64,000 nt of DNA from Polaromonas sp. 39-63-25. GTDB taxonomy: Bacteria; Pseudomonadota; Gammaproteobacteria; Burkholderiales; Burkholderiaceae_C. The DNA is taken from positions 620,001 to 684,000 of the forward strand of contig NZ_NCJH01000006.1 in assembly GCF_002278925.1 (NCBI RefSeq), written 5' to 3'. Positions 51,591 to 59,824 of the stretch are shown piece by piece. The position numbers and the translations under genes were made by a program. Every line of letters begins with the position of its first letter. Within the stretch, counting starts at the first letter, position 1. The notes beneath the pieces were generated by a model. That model was not told where the DNA came from and did no database searches. It saw only the letters and a list, made by a program, of their open reading frames with translations.

Positions 51591-52760
51591 GTGAAAGCCG
51601 ATACCCGACATCTGGCCCTGCCTTTTTTTGGCGATGCGCACCGCGCACTGGGCGAACAACTCGCGGCCTGGGCGCCGGTGCAGCAGGTGGACGAAAGCGA
51701 CGACAGGCGCGCCTGCAGGCAGTGGGTGCGCCTGCTCGGCGACGCCGGCTGGCTGCGCTACTGCGTGCCCGCCAGCGCCGGCGGGGCGATGGACAAGCTC
51801 GATTCGCGCGCGCTGGTGATCCTGCGCGAAACCCTGGCCTTTCACTCCCCGCTGGCCGACTTTGCGTTTGCGATGCAGGGCCTGGGCAGCGGCGCCATCA
51901 CGCTGGCCGGCACACCGGCCCAGCAGGCGGCCTACCTGACCGCGGTGGCGCGTGGCGACAAGATCGCGGCCTTTGCACTGAGCGAACCCGACGCGGGCTC
52001 GGACGCGGGCGCCATGACCACCAGCGCCGATGCTTCCGACGGCGGCTGGGCCCTCAACGGCAGCAAGACCTGGATCAGCAATGGCGACATCGCCGACTTT
52101 TACGTGACCTTCGCCAAGACCGACCGCGAAGCCGGCACACGCGGCATCACCGCCTTCATCGTGGACGCCGGCAACCCCGGCCTGGACAGCAGCGAACACA
52201 TCGCAGTGATGGCACCGCATCCGCTGGCGACGCTGAAGTTTGCCCATTGCAAGCTCCCCGGCGAGGCCCAACTGGGCGTCCTCAACGGCGGCTTCAAGCT
52301 GGCGATGCAGACGCTGGACATCTTCCGCGCTTCGGTGGCGGCCGCGGCGCTGGGCATGGCACGCCGCGCGCTGTTCGAGGCGGTGCGTTTTTCACGCGAA
52401 CGCAAGATGTTCGGCCAGACCCTGGCAGACTTCCAGCTGACGCAGGCCAAGATCGGCGAGATGGCGGCCCTGATCGATGCCGCCGCCCTGCTCACTTACC
52501 GCGCCGCCTGGCTGCGCGATGACAGCGAAGCCAGCGGTGCCGGCAAACGCATCACCGCCGAGGCCGCCATGGCCAAGATGACGGCGACGGAAAACGCCCA
52601 GCGCGTGATCGACATGGCGCTGCAGATGCACGGCGGCCTGGGCGTGAAGGTCGGCACCAAGGTGGAAAGCCTGTACCGCGACATCCGCTCGCTGCGCATC
52701 TACGAAGGTGCGACCGAAGTCCAGCAACTGATCATTGGCAAGGCGGTATTGCAATCATGA
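51591..52760 (+). CDS. acyl-CoA dehydrogenase
   Basis: The 389-residue flavoprotein has [59 protein letters not shown] and [20 protein letters not shown], all acyl-CoA dehydrogenase signatures. GTG 51591 is the start: it follows GGGAGACTGAT right after the hydratase stop, while the open frame to 51483 overlaps that gene. It would oxidise a saturated intermediate of the CoA pathway. Its stop overlaps the ligase ATG. Confidence 0.9.
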   Translation: MKADTRHLALPFFGDAHRALGEQLAAWAPVQQVDESDDRRACRQWVRLLGDAGWLRYCVPASAGGAMDKLDSRALVILRETLAFHSPLADFAFAMQGLGSGAITLAGTPAQQAAYLTAVARGDKIAAFALSEPDAGSDAGAMTTSADASDGGWALNGSKTWISNGDIADFYVTFAKTDREAGTRGITAFIVDAGNPGLDSSEHIAVMAPHPLATLKFAHCKLPGEAQLGVLNGGFKLAMQTLDIFRASVAAAALGMARRALFEAVRFSRERKMFGQTLADFQLTQAKIGEMAALIDAAALLTYRAAWLRDDSEASGAGKRITAEAAMAKMTATENAQRVIDMALQMHGGLGVKVGTKVESLYRDIRSLRIYEGATEVQQLIIGKAVLQS

Positions 52761-54382
52761 GCACCCCCTCTCACCCCTCCGTCCAGACCGACCGCTTCGT
52801 GCACGATCGCCTGCCGCCGCCGGACCAGTGGCCGCAGATGCGTTACGACTTGCCCGAGCTGCAGATTCCCGCGCAGGCCAACCTGGTGGACGTGCTGTTC
52901 GAGCGTGCTGACAAGCGCGGCCTGTCGGACCGGCCTTTCCTGCGCTCCGACAAGATCATCCTGAGTTATGCCGATGCCCATGAACGCGTCAAGCGCATCG
53001 CCCAGGTGCTGACTGAAGACCTACAGCTGGTGCCCGGCAACCGTGTGCTGCTGCGCGGCGGCAACACCATCGGCATGGCGCTGGCCTGGCTGGGGGTGGT
53101 CAAGGCCGGGCTGGTGGCCGTGGCCACCATGCCGCTGCTGCGCGCCAAGGAGCTCGGTGAAATCATCGCCAAGTCCCAAGCCACGGTGGCGCTGTGTGAT
53201 GCCGGCCTACTGGCCGAACTGCAGGCCGCCCGCGACCTGGACCCGACACTCACGACCATCGTCCCTTTCAACCTGAACGAGCCCGGCTCGCTCGCCGTGC
53301 GTGCAGCCGGCAAGGACGGCAACTTCGCGCCCTGCCGGACCTCGGCCGACGACATCGCGATGATGGCCTTCACCTCCGGCACCACCGGCACGCCGAAAGC
53401 GGCCGTGCACACGCACCGCGACGTGCTCGCCGCCTGCGAGGCCTGGCCGCGCCATGTGCTCCAGGCCACGCCGGACGACATCGTGATGGGCTCGCCGCCG
53501 CTGGCCTTCACCTTCGGCCTGGGCGGCATGCTGGTCTTCCCGATGTGGGCGGGCGCCTCGGTGTATTACCCCGGCATCCCCTACACCCCGGAAGCCATGG
53601 TCAAGCTCATCAACGAAGTGGGCGCCACCCTCTGCTACACCGCGCCCACCTTCTACCGCCAGATGGCCGCCTTTGCGAAGCAGCACGGCGTGCCGACGCT
53701 GCGCATCTGCGTCAGCGCGGGTGAAGGCCTGCCCGACGCCACGCGCCAGCTCTGGAAGGACGCGACCGGCATCGAGATGACCGACGGCATAGGCGCCACC
53801 GAAATGTTCCACATCTTCATCTCCACCGCGGCGGCAGACGTGCGCCGCGGCGCCATCGGCAAGGTGGTGCCCGGTTACATCGCGAAGGTGGTGGATGATG
53901 AAGGCCGGGAAGTGCCGCGCGGCACCATCGGCAAGCTGGCCGTCATCGGGCCCACCGGCTGCCGCTACCTCGACGACGAACGCCAGGCCAAGTATGTGAA
54001 GGAAGGCTGGAATTACCCGGGCGACGCCTTTTTGCAGGACGCCGACGGTTACTTCTTCTTCCAGTCGCGGGCCGACGACATGATCATCACCTCGGGCTAT
54101 AACGTCGGGGGCCCTGAAGTGGAAGACGCCCTGCTCAAACACCCGGCGGTGGCCGAATGCGGTGTGATCGGCGAGCCCGACGAGGAGCGCGGCATGGTCG
54201 TCAAGGCCTTTGTCGTGCTCAAGCCTGGCCAGGAAGCCGGCGAGGCCATGACCCGGCTGCTGCAGGACCACGTGAAAGCCACGCTGGCGCCGTTCAAATA
54301 CCCGCGCCGGATTGAATTCGTGAGCAGCCTGCCGCGCACGGAGACCGGAAAACTCCAGCGCTTCAAGCTGCGCCAGCCCTGA
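52757..54382 (+). CDS. 2-aminobenzoate-CoA ligase
   Basis: The 541-residue enzyme belongs to the benzoate/2-aminobenzoate-CoA ligase branch: [55 protein letters not shown] and the C-terminal lysine in [19 protein letters not shown] is typical of aryl-CoA ligases. It activates an aromatic acid, most likely anthranilate given the fused monooxygenase gene upstream, to its CoA ester in the cytoplasm. ATGA overlap with the dehydrogenase gene. Confidence 0.88.
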   Translation: MSTPSHPSVQTDRFVHDRLPPPDQWPQMRYDLPELQIPAQANLVDVLFERADKRGLSDRPFLRSDKIILSYADAHERVKRIAQVLTEDLQLVPGNRVLLRGGNTIGMALAWLGVVKAGLVAVATMPLLRAKELGEIIAKSQATVALCDAGLLAELQAARDLDPTLTTIVPFNLNEPGSLAVRAAGKDGNFAPCRTSADDIAMMAFTSGTTGTPKAAVHTHRDVLAACEAWPRHVLQATPDDIVMGSPPLAFTFGLGGMLVFPMWAGASVYYPGIPYTPEAMVKLINEVGATLCYTAPTFYRQMAAFAKQHGVPTLRICVSAGEGLPDATRQLWKDATGIEMTDGIGATEMFHIFISTAAADVRRGAIGKVVPGYIAKVVDDEGREVPRGTIGKLAVIGPTGCRYLDDERQAKYVKEGWNYPGDAFLQDADGYFFFQSRADDMIITSGYNVGGPEVEDALLKHPAVAECGVIGEPDEERGMVVKAFVVLKPGQEAGEAMTRLLQDHVKATLAPFKYPRRIEFVSSLPRTETGKLQRFKLRQP

Positions 54383-54389
54383 GACAGAC

Positions 54390-54833
54390 ATGAAATTCAC
54401 CACCCACAAGCTGATCCGTTTTCACCACTGCGACCCGGCCGGCATTGTTTTTTACCCGCAGTACTTTTACCTGCTGCATGAGGCGCAGGAAGATTTTCTG
54501 GCCCACATCGGTTTTCCCGAGCACGAGATGATTGCCGGCGGCCTGGGCGTGCCCATTGTGGACATGAAGACCGAGTTTCTCGGCATGTGCCGCTATGGCG
54601 ACGAGGTCAACATCGAGCTCAGCCTGACCCGGCTGGGCCACACCAGCATCGGCATGCACTATGAAATTCATAGCAGTTTACGCAATCAGGAAGCGGGCCA
54701 GGGCCTAAAATTGCGTGCAGACTCGGTGGTCGTCTGCGCCGAAATCCCCAACGGCAAGGCTTTGCGCATTCCTGACGGATGGCGCGAAGCGATGCTGCCT
54801 TATCTGCAAACCCCACTGGAAGACAAGTCATGA
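54390..54833 (+). CDS. 4-hydroxybenzoyl-CoA thioesterase-like (hot-dog) protein
   Basis: The 147-residue hot-dog fold protein has the 4HBT signature FHHCDPAGIVFYPQYFYLLHEA with the catalytic aspartate. It hydrolyses aromatic acyl-CoA, perhaps to rescue CoA or release a product. A dispersed repeat (54659-54712) lies in frame inside the gene and encodes YEIHSSLRNQEAGQGLKLR. That makes the loop a little longer than is usual. Its stop overlaps the Rid-family start (ATGA). Confidence 0.88.
   Translation: MKFTTHKLIRFHHCDPAGIVFYPQYFYLLHEAQEDFLAHIGFPEHEMIAGGLGVPIVDMKTEFLGMCRYGDEVNIELSLTRLGHTSIGMHYEIHSSLRNQEAGQGLKLRADSVVVCAEIPNGKALRIPDGWREAMLPYLQTPLEDKS
54659..54712 (+). repeat. dispersed repeat family 1, copy 4 (inside a gene)
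   Basis: The perfect hairpin CTATGAA-A-TTCATAG (54659-54673) is followed by CAGTTTACGCAATCAGGAAG, CGGGCCAGGGCC and a short TAAAATT tail, in the order of the family. The whole copy is read in frame as about 18 residues of the thioesterase. Confidence 0.65.
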
Positions 54834-55225
54834 TGAAACTATTGCAGCCGGACGGCTGGGCGGCACCCAGAGGGTATGCCAATGGCGTGATGGCCAGAGG
54901 GGCCCTGATTTTTGTCGGCGGGCAGATCGGCTGGAATGCACAGCAGCAGTTCGAGAGCGATGACTTCATCGCCCAGACCCGCCAGGCCCTGCAAAACATC
55001 CTGGCCGTGCTGCAGGCCGGCGGTGCGGGGCCCCAGCACATGGCACGCATGACCTGGTACGTGGTGGACCGTGTGGAATACATCGCGCGGCTCAAGGAGC
55101 TGGGTACGGTGTACCGCGAGGTGATGGGCAAAAACTTTCCGGCCATGACCTGCGTGGAAGTCTCCGCCCTGGTGGAAGAGCGCGCCCGCATCGAAATTGA
55201 AGTGACGGCCGTCCTGCCAGACTGA
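54830..55225 (+). CDS. Rid (YjgF/YER057c) family protein without the catalytic arginine
   Basis: The 131-residue protein has the Rid fold: AAPRGYANGVMARGALIFVG, GQIGWNAQQQFESDDFIAQT and NFPAMTCVEVSALVEERARI. In archetypal RidA an arginine precedes this last block (PARS-type); here methionine is in its place (PAMT). Such Rid proteins usually do not hydrolyse enamines like RidA. The ATGA overlap with the thioesterase shows it belongs to the operon. A role with the enamine intermediate of the pathway is possible but weakened by this substitution. Confidence 0.88.
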   Translation: MMKLLQPDGWAAPRGYANGVMARGALIFVGGQIGWNAQQQFESDDFIAQTRQALQNILAVLQAGGAGPQHMARMTWYVVDRVEYIARLKELGTVYREVMGKNFPAMTCVEVSALVEERARIEIEVTAVLPD

Positions 55226-55236
55226 GCAGGTGACTC

Positions 55237-55264
55237 CTGCCTCCCACAGCAGACAAGGAGGCAG
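55237..55264 (+). terminator. hairpin after the aminobenzoyl-CoA operon
   Basis: CTGCCTCC (55237-55244) pairs with GGAGGCAG (55257-55264) around a 12-base loop, 12 bases after the last gene of the operon. There is no clear T run, so it may work as an mRNA end or need rho. Confidence 0.5.
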
Positions 55265-55388
55265 GCCTGGCGACGGCGTTCCAGGGCTTTTCTGGCATAA
55301 GATGGAGCCGAACTGGCGGCATCGATGCCGACGTCTTTGGAGATCTACGTGAACCCCCTCCTTCCCACACCCACCAGGCTTGCATTTC

Positions 55389-56360
55389 ATGGCTGATCAG
55401 ACATCCGGTTTCAAGCAGATCACGCCCGAGCCCGAATTCGGCCTGGCCGAAGCCCAGCGGAGGATGCAGCAGCAGCTGATGGAAATGACCGGGGTGGCCC
55501 AGTCCGTCTTCCACCTGGAAAGCCAGCAGCTCAGCTGGAACCCCCGCGCCTATCAGCTGTTTGGCGTGCCTGCGGGCACCCCCATGACGCTGGAAGCAGC
55601 GATGGGCCTGGTTTATCCGGACGACCTGGACCTGCTGGTCCGGGCACGCGACCAGCTGCGCAAGACCCCGGGGGCCATCGAGCTGGACTACCGCGTCATC
55701 CGCCCCGATGGTGGCTTGGTGGACGTGCATGCCCTGCTTTATCTGGAGTCCGATGCCCAGGGCCGACCGCTCGCCTATATCGAAATGAGCCTGGACGTCA
55801 CCGAGCGCAAACGGGTGGAAAACGCCCTGCTTCAGTCTGCGCGCCTGTGTCGGGCACTGGACCAGGTTGCCACCGATGGGTACTGGGAACAGCCCGCCTC
55901 TGCAAAAGGCGTCGAACCGGCGGACACCTTGTCGGCACCCCTGCAGACGACCAAGGCCGCCAGCCAGGGCCTGCAGCGAAAAATGCGGGTGCTGTATGTG
56001 GAGGACAACATGTACAACCTCATGCTGTTCGACGACGTGATGCGAACACGCGAAGACGTCGAGGTCCGCATGGCCCAAAACGGTGCCCAGGGCTTTGAGG
56101 TGGCCGGCAACTGGCTGCCTGATGTGCTGGTGCTCGATGGCCGCCTGCCGGACACCCATGGGATTGACCTGCTCAAGCGCATCCGGGAGATCCCGGGCCT
56201 GCGGGCAACGCCGGCCTTCATGTGTTCGGCCGACACCCAGCCTGAGCACAAGATTCTTGCCGAGCAGGCAGGATTTGCCGGTTACTGGACCAAGCCGGTA
56301 GACTTTGACAAGGTGTTCGACGAGCTCGACCGGGTGGCAGCCGATACCGATCTGGGCTAA
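55389..56360 (+). CDS. PAS domain and receiver domain protein
   Basis: The 323-residue soluble protein has a PAS domain (about residues 35-145: GVAQSVFHLESQQLSWNPRA, then YIEMSLDVTERKR) and a receiver domain at the C-terminus (about 200-315: VLYVEDNMYNLMLFDDV, phosphorylated aspartate in DVLVLDGRLPDTHG, KPVDFDKVF). Between them only about 50 residues remain, with no histidine kinase or ATPase domain. It looks like a hybrid sensor that lacks its kinase core. ATG 55389 is chosen over TTG 55380. No output domain is present; it likely passes phosphate or acts by protein contact. Confidence 0.85.
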   Translation: MADQTSGFKQITPEPEFGLAEAQRRMQQQLMEMTGVAQSVFHLESQQLSWNPRAYQLFGVPAGTPMTLEAAMGLVYPDDLDLLVRARDQLRKTPGAIELDYRVIRPDGGLVDVHALLYLESDAQGRPLAYIEMSLDVTERKRVENALLQSARLCRALDQVATDGYWEQPASAKGVEPADTLSAPLQTTKAASQGLQRKMRVLYVEDNMYNLMLFDDVMRTREDVEVRMAQNGAQGFEVAGNWLPDVLVLDGRLPDTHGIDLLKRIREIPGLRATPAFMCSADTQPEHKILAEQAGFAGYWTKPVDFDKVFDELDRVAADTDLG

Positions 56361-56461
56361 TTCCATTTCTAAATCATCCGTGCACTTTGTCGGCTTCGCT
56401 AGCCGTACGTTTGTACTGTCGTCGCTTCGCCTTCGCGTTCACGAATGATTTAGAAACGGAA
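56361..56461. repeat. 101-base imperfect palindrome after the PAS-receiver gene
   Basis: The outer arms TTCCATTTCTAAATCATCCGTG (first 20: TTCCATTTCTAAATCATCCG, 56361-56380) and the complementary 56440-56461 pair over 22 bases with two mismatches. An inner GTAC-GTTT-GTAC hairpin and CGGCTTCGC/GCGAAGGCG-like arms lie inside. It forms one long hairpin right after the stop codon and looks like a REP-type intergenic element. Confidence 0.65.
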
Positions 56462-56545
56462 TAAGACCTTTTTTGCGCGTGCCCCAACCGGCGCCTGCGC
56501 ATCCACCCAGCTGAAAAGCCACCCGTCAGCGGGCGGCTCCGGGAA

Positions 56546-58816
56546 TTACTGGATGCCCTGCACCGGCGTCACGGAGCTCTCGCGCACAATCAGCCAGCGG
56601 TCGCCCACCCGCTCCCATTGCAGGGTTTTGGTCACCACGTCACGGTAGTTGGCCGAGCGGTAGGTCTGCCGGAAGGTCGCCGTTGCATGGGTGGCGTCGG
56701 GCGTGGCGACCGACAGTTCACTCACTTCCACAGAAATATCAACGGCGCGCCCCAAAACCGCCTTGCGCTTTTCTTTCCAGGCGTCCCGGCCACCCTCGTT
56801 GGATGGCACAAACCCGGGCGCATAAAAGCCAAGGTAAGCATCCACATCCCGCCTGGACCAGGCCGTGCGCCAGCCTTCCACGGCATTGCTGATCTCGCTG
56901 CTGCTGCCGGCCTCTGGCATCGCGGACGGCACGGGCTCCGCAACGGGCGCCGGTTTGGGCACTACCGAGGGTGGTCTCGGCTGCATCGCGGGCCTGACGG
57001 CCGGCGCAGGCGCCAAGGCCTGCTGCGCGGCACGCTCGCGTGCATTGGCCAGGGCGGTCTGCTGTTCCAGCGTCCGCCGGAGTTCGCTACTCCCGGAATC
57101 AGCGGGCGGTGCCACGGGTGCAGGGGGCGGCGCGACCGGAGTGGCCGGTTTGACCGGTGTCGCCACCGGTGCAGGGACTGGCGCCAGACGGCCGCCCGCA
57201 GGGGGCAAAGGCGTCGCAGCCGGTGCAAAAACCTCCTGGACCGCACGCTCGCGCGCGTTGAACAGTGCGGTCTCCTTCACCTGATCGGCGGCCCGCTGGA
57301 TCAAGGCGCCCTTGTCCACCACATACACGCTGACAGGCTCGGCCGGGCAGTGCTGCGAAGCGTCTTCGCCGTCGTTCCATTGATCCAGTCCGGGGAAACC
57401 ACCGGTCTCGATTTTGGACAGTTCAAGGGCTGGCAGCAAGGTGCCCAGACCTGCCTGCGTTCTGGCGTAAGCGATGTTGAGGTCCTGCTCGGCGTTGGCC
57501 ACCGCACGCTTGGCCTGGAAAAGTTCGTTTTCCGTATCCAGCAAATCCAGCAGCGTGCGCTGACCGATGTCAAATTGCTGGCGGTAGGCATTGCGCGCTT
57601 TCTCGACAGACACCTTGTTCTGGTCAAGATAGCCCAGCTGCTCCTTGAGCTTGCGCTGATCGTTGTAAGCGATCAGCAGCGTCTGCCGGATGTCGCGGCA
57701 GGTCTTGTCACGCAAATCCTTGGCCACATTGAGCTGCTCGGCAAACTGGCGCTCCTTTGCCCGGTCGCCGAAGCCGTTGAACAGGTTCCAGCTCATGATG
57801 ACTTCAGCCACGGTGGCGTCGGTATTGCCCGAGACACCGTTCAGGTTGGCGCCCTGCTCGCGGCGCAAACGCAGATCGAAACGCGGCTGGTACGCGCCGC
57901 TGCGGGAAGCCAGTGCGGCATTGGAAGCACGCACGTTTTCGATCGATGCGCGCAAGGCACCATTGCGCTGCTGCGCGCTGCGTATGGCACCGGACGCATC
58001 CTCCGGAATATCCCGCATCAACGGCGCAGGCACGGGCATGTCCCGCGTTGGCATCAGGCCCACAATGCGCTGGAAACGCGCCGTGGTGTCGTGCAAGTTG
58101 GAGGTTTCGGTCAGCAGGTTGGACTCGGCCATGGCCAGACGCGCGGCGATCTGCTCCAGATCGACGGCCCGCGCCACTTTGGCCTTGACACGGCGCTCTG
58201 TCTGGTCAAAAACCGAGCGGTGCTGGACAAAATTATCCTCGGCCAGGCGCAAAAGCTCCCGATAACGCAAGACATCGTAATAGGCCTTCACCGCTTCGAG
58301 TGCCACACTCTCCGACGTATCGAAAAACTCGAACAGACGAACCAGACGGGCATGGTCAAGCCGCTTGACGTCGTTGCGCGTGGCAAAGCCGTCGTAAAGC
58401 AACTGGGTGATGGTCAGGGAGGCCGAATTGCGGTCGAAGCGGGTGCCCACCGTGGTCGGAGTGCTACGCCGCTCCGCGCCGCTGCCGGCTGCAAGATCGA
58501 CCTTGGGCAACAAGGCTCCGGCGCCAGCATCACGCTCGCCATCGGCAGCCTTGATGGTGTGCCAGCGCGCGAGAACTTCAGGATTGTTCAGTACCGCATT
58601 CTGTGCGGCTTCCTTGAGCGTCAGCGGTTTGCCTGTTGCCTGGGCAAACGCCGGAGCCGGAAACACAAGCGGCAGGGCGCCGAACCCAACACCGGCAAGC
58701 ATCAGCGCGATCAGGGTGTTGTTCAGGCGGCAGGGCACAGCAACGCGCTGGCCATGCGAAAAGGTGCCGGCCACAAGAGGGGCCAGCATGGACGCTCGCA
58801 AGTTCATGCGATCCAT
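56546..58816 (-). CDS. TolC-family outer-membrane protein with NTF2-like C-terminal domain
   Basis: This 756-residue protein has a signal peptide (ending near PAFAQA, residue 59). A TolC/LapE-type outer-membrane efflux domain follows (about 65-455: LTLKEAAQNAVLNNPEVLAR, LLDLLDTENELFQAKRAVAN). Next is a Pro/Ala-rich linker (about 490-630) with two copies of a NARERA motif, then a final region of about 110 residues (WRTAWSRRDVDAYLGFYAPG, then WERVGDRWLIVRE) of the SnoaL/DUF4440 NTF2-like type. TolC proteins normally end after the first domain. It is most likely the outer-membrane channel of the adhesin type I secretion system. Confidence 0.85.
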   Translation of the reverse strand: MDRMNLRASMLAPLVAGTFSHGQRVAVPCRLNNTLIALMLAGVGFGALPLVFPAPAFAQATGKPLTLKEAAQNAVLNNPEVLARWHTIKAADGERDAGAGALLPKVDLAAGSGAERRSTPTTVGTRFDRNSASLTITQLLYDGFATRNDVKRLDHARLVRLFEFFDTSESVALEAVKAYYDVLRYRELLRLAEDNFVQHRSVFDQTERRVKAKVARAVDLEQIAARLAMAESNLLTETSNLHDTTARFQRIVGLMPTRDMPVPAPLMRDIPEDASGAIRSAQQRNGALRASIENVRASNAALASRSGAYQPRFDLRLRREQGANLNGVSGNTDATVAEVIMSWNLFNGFGDRAKERQFAEQLNVAKDLRDKTCRDIRQTLLIAYNDQRKLKEQLGYLDQNKVSVEKARNAYRQQFDIGQRTLLDLLDTENELFQAKRAVANAEQDLNIAYARTQAGLGTLLPALELSKIETGGFPGLDQWNDGEDASQHCPAEPVSVYVVDKGALIQRAADQVKETALFNARERAVQEVFAPAATPLPPAGGRLAPVPAPVATPVKPATPVAPPPAPVAPPADSGSSELRRTLEQQTALANARERAAQQALAPAPAVRPAMQPRPPSVVPKPAPVAEPVPSAMPEAGSSSEISNAVEGWRTAWSRRDVDAYLGFYAPGFVPSNEGGRDAWKEKRKAVLGRAVDISVEVSELSVATPDATHATATFRQTYRSANYRDVVTKTLQWERVGDRWLIVRESSVTPVQGIQ

Positions 58817-59114
58817 GGCTTCGCCGTTACACTGACAGAAACCGACGTGCAGGCAATGGCCGCCGGGGTCAGCATGGCAAAGCTTTTGGGTTGCTTTTCT
58901 GGCATCTTCTTACTCTTTGCTACAAAGGGACGCGCACTGTGCAGACTGCGAAATGATTCGGCCATGAACCTGAGCGATGGAAAATCATTCGAAATCAGGT
59001 TAACAAATCACCGTTAGTTACTGTTTTATATAGATATTTTCATGTTAACGCAGGATTTTCCGAAGAGCAATTAATATCCGGGCGAATTTCACCACTGCGG
59101 CGAAAACGAAACAC
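58817..59114. other. AT-rich divergent intergenic region of the adhesin module
   Basis: This 298-base gap between the TolC-type gene and lapG has a lower GC content than its surroundings, ending in a TTTATATAGATATTTT stretch at 59025-59040. GTTAACA (58999-59005) and TGTTAAC (59043-59049) are inverted copies flanking it. The two promoters should lie here, but I cannot define them with confidence. Confidence 0.5.
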
Positions 59115-59777
59115 TTGAAGCACCTTCCCAAAGCCGCCCTGATTGTCGTGCTGCTCGTTCTCGGGGCAATGAAGGTTGCTGCGGTTGATTTTGACCGTAT
59201 GCAAAGCGTCCTGACCCAGCGCTTTGGCCCAGCCGCCCGCGAATCGTTCCTGGATTGGCAAAAGCTCCTGCAAGGCAGCGCGGACCAGACGGCACCCGCA
59301 CAGCTCAGACGGGTCAACGACTTTTACAACCGCCGGATCAGGTTCGGGGATGACCAGCCCATCTGGGGGCAAAGCGACTATTGGGCCACCCCGATGGAAA
59401 CCTTGGGCAAAGGCGCTGGCGACTGCGAAGACTTTGCCATTGCCAAGTATTTCACGCTGCTGCTGCTCAACATTCCTGACGAGAAATTGCGCCTGATCTA
59501 TGTGCAGGCCCGACTGGGCGGCGTCAACAGCAGCATCACCCAGGCCCATATGGTGCTGGCCTATTACCCGTCCCCAGAGGCCGAACCCCTGATTCTCGAC
59601 AACCTGATTGATGACTTGCTGCCGGCCTCGCGTCGCCCGGACCTGCAGCCGGTATTCAGCTTCAACAGCCAGGGACTCTGGCAAGGGACGTCGGGCGCAC
59701 GAGGCGCCGGAGGCCCCGCCAACCTGACCCGGTGGCAGGAATTGCTCAGACGCGCGCGCGCCGAAGGTTTTGATTGA
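59115..59777 (+). CDS. lapG: LapG-type periplasmic transglutaminase-like cysteine protease
   Basis: The 220-residue protein has a signal-like N-terminus (KAALIVVLLVLGAMKVAA) and the BTLCP protease core: catalytic cysteine in GKGAGDCEDFAIAKYF, histidine in QAHMVLAYYPSP and aspartate in PLILDNLIDDLL. LapG cuts the N-terminal retention part of LapA-type adhesins and so releases the biofilm. The start is a TTG at 59115; the next ATG would fall within the signal peptide. It overlaps upstream of lapD, its regulator. Confidence 0.9.
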   Translation: MKHLPKAALIVVLLVLGAMKVAAVDFDRMQSVLTQRFGPAARESFLDWQKLLQGSADQTAPAQLRRVNDFYNRRIRFGDDQPIWGQSDYWATPMETLGKGAGDCEDFAIAKYFTLLLLNIPDEKLRLIYVQARLGGVNSSITQAHMVLAYYPSPEAEPLILDNLIDDLLPASRRPDLQPVFSFNSQGLWQGTSGARGAGGPANLTRWQELLRRARAEGFD

Positions 59778-59824
59778 ATTCACTTAGAAACCGCTATAAC
59801 GAACTGCTCCGAGGGGAATCTTCC

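Noticed and set aside
56618-59017. A 799-codon open frame opposite the TolC-type gene
   Set aside because: It is the antisense of a gene with TolC motifs; its product is Arg/Gly/His rich without domains.
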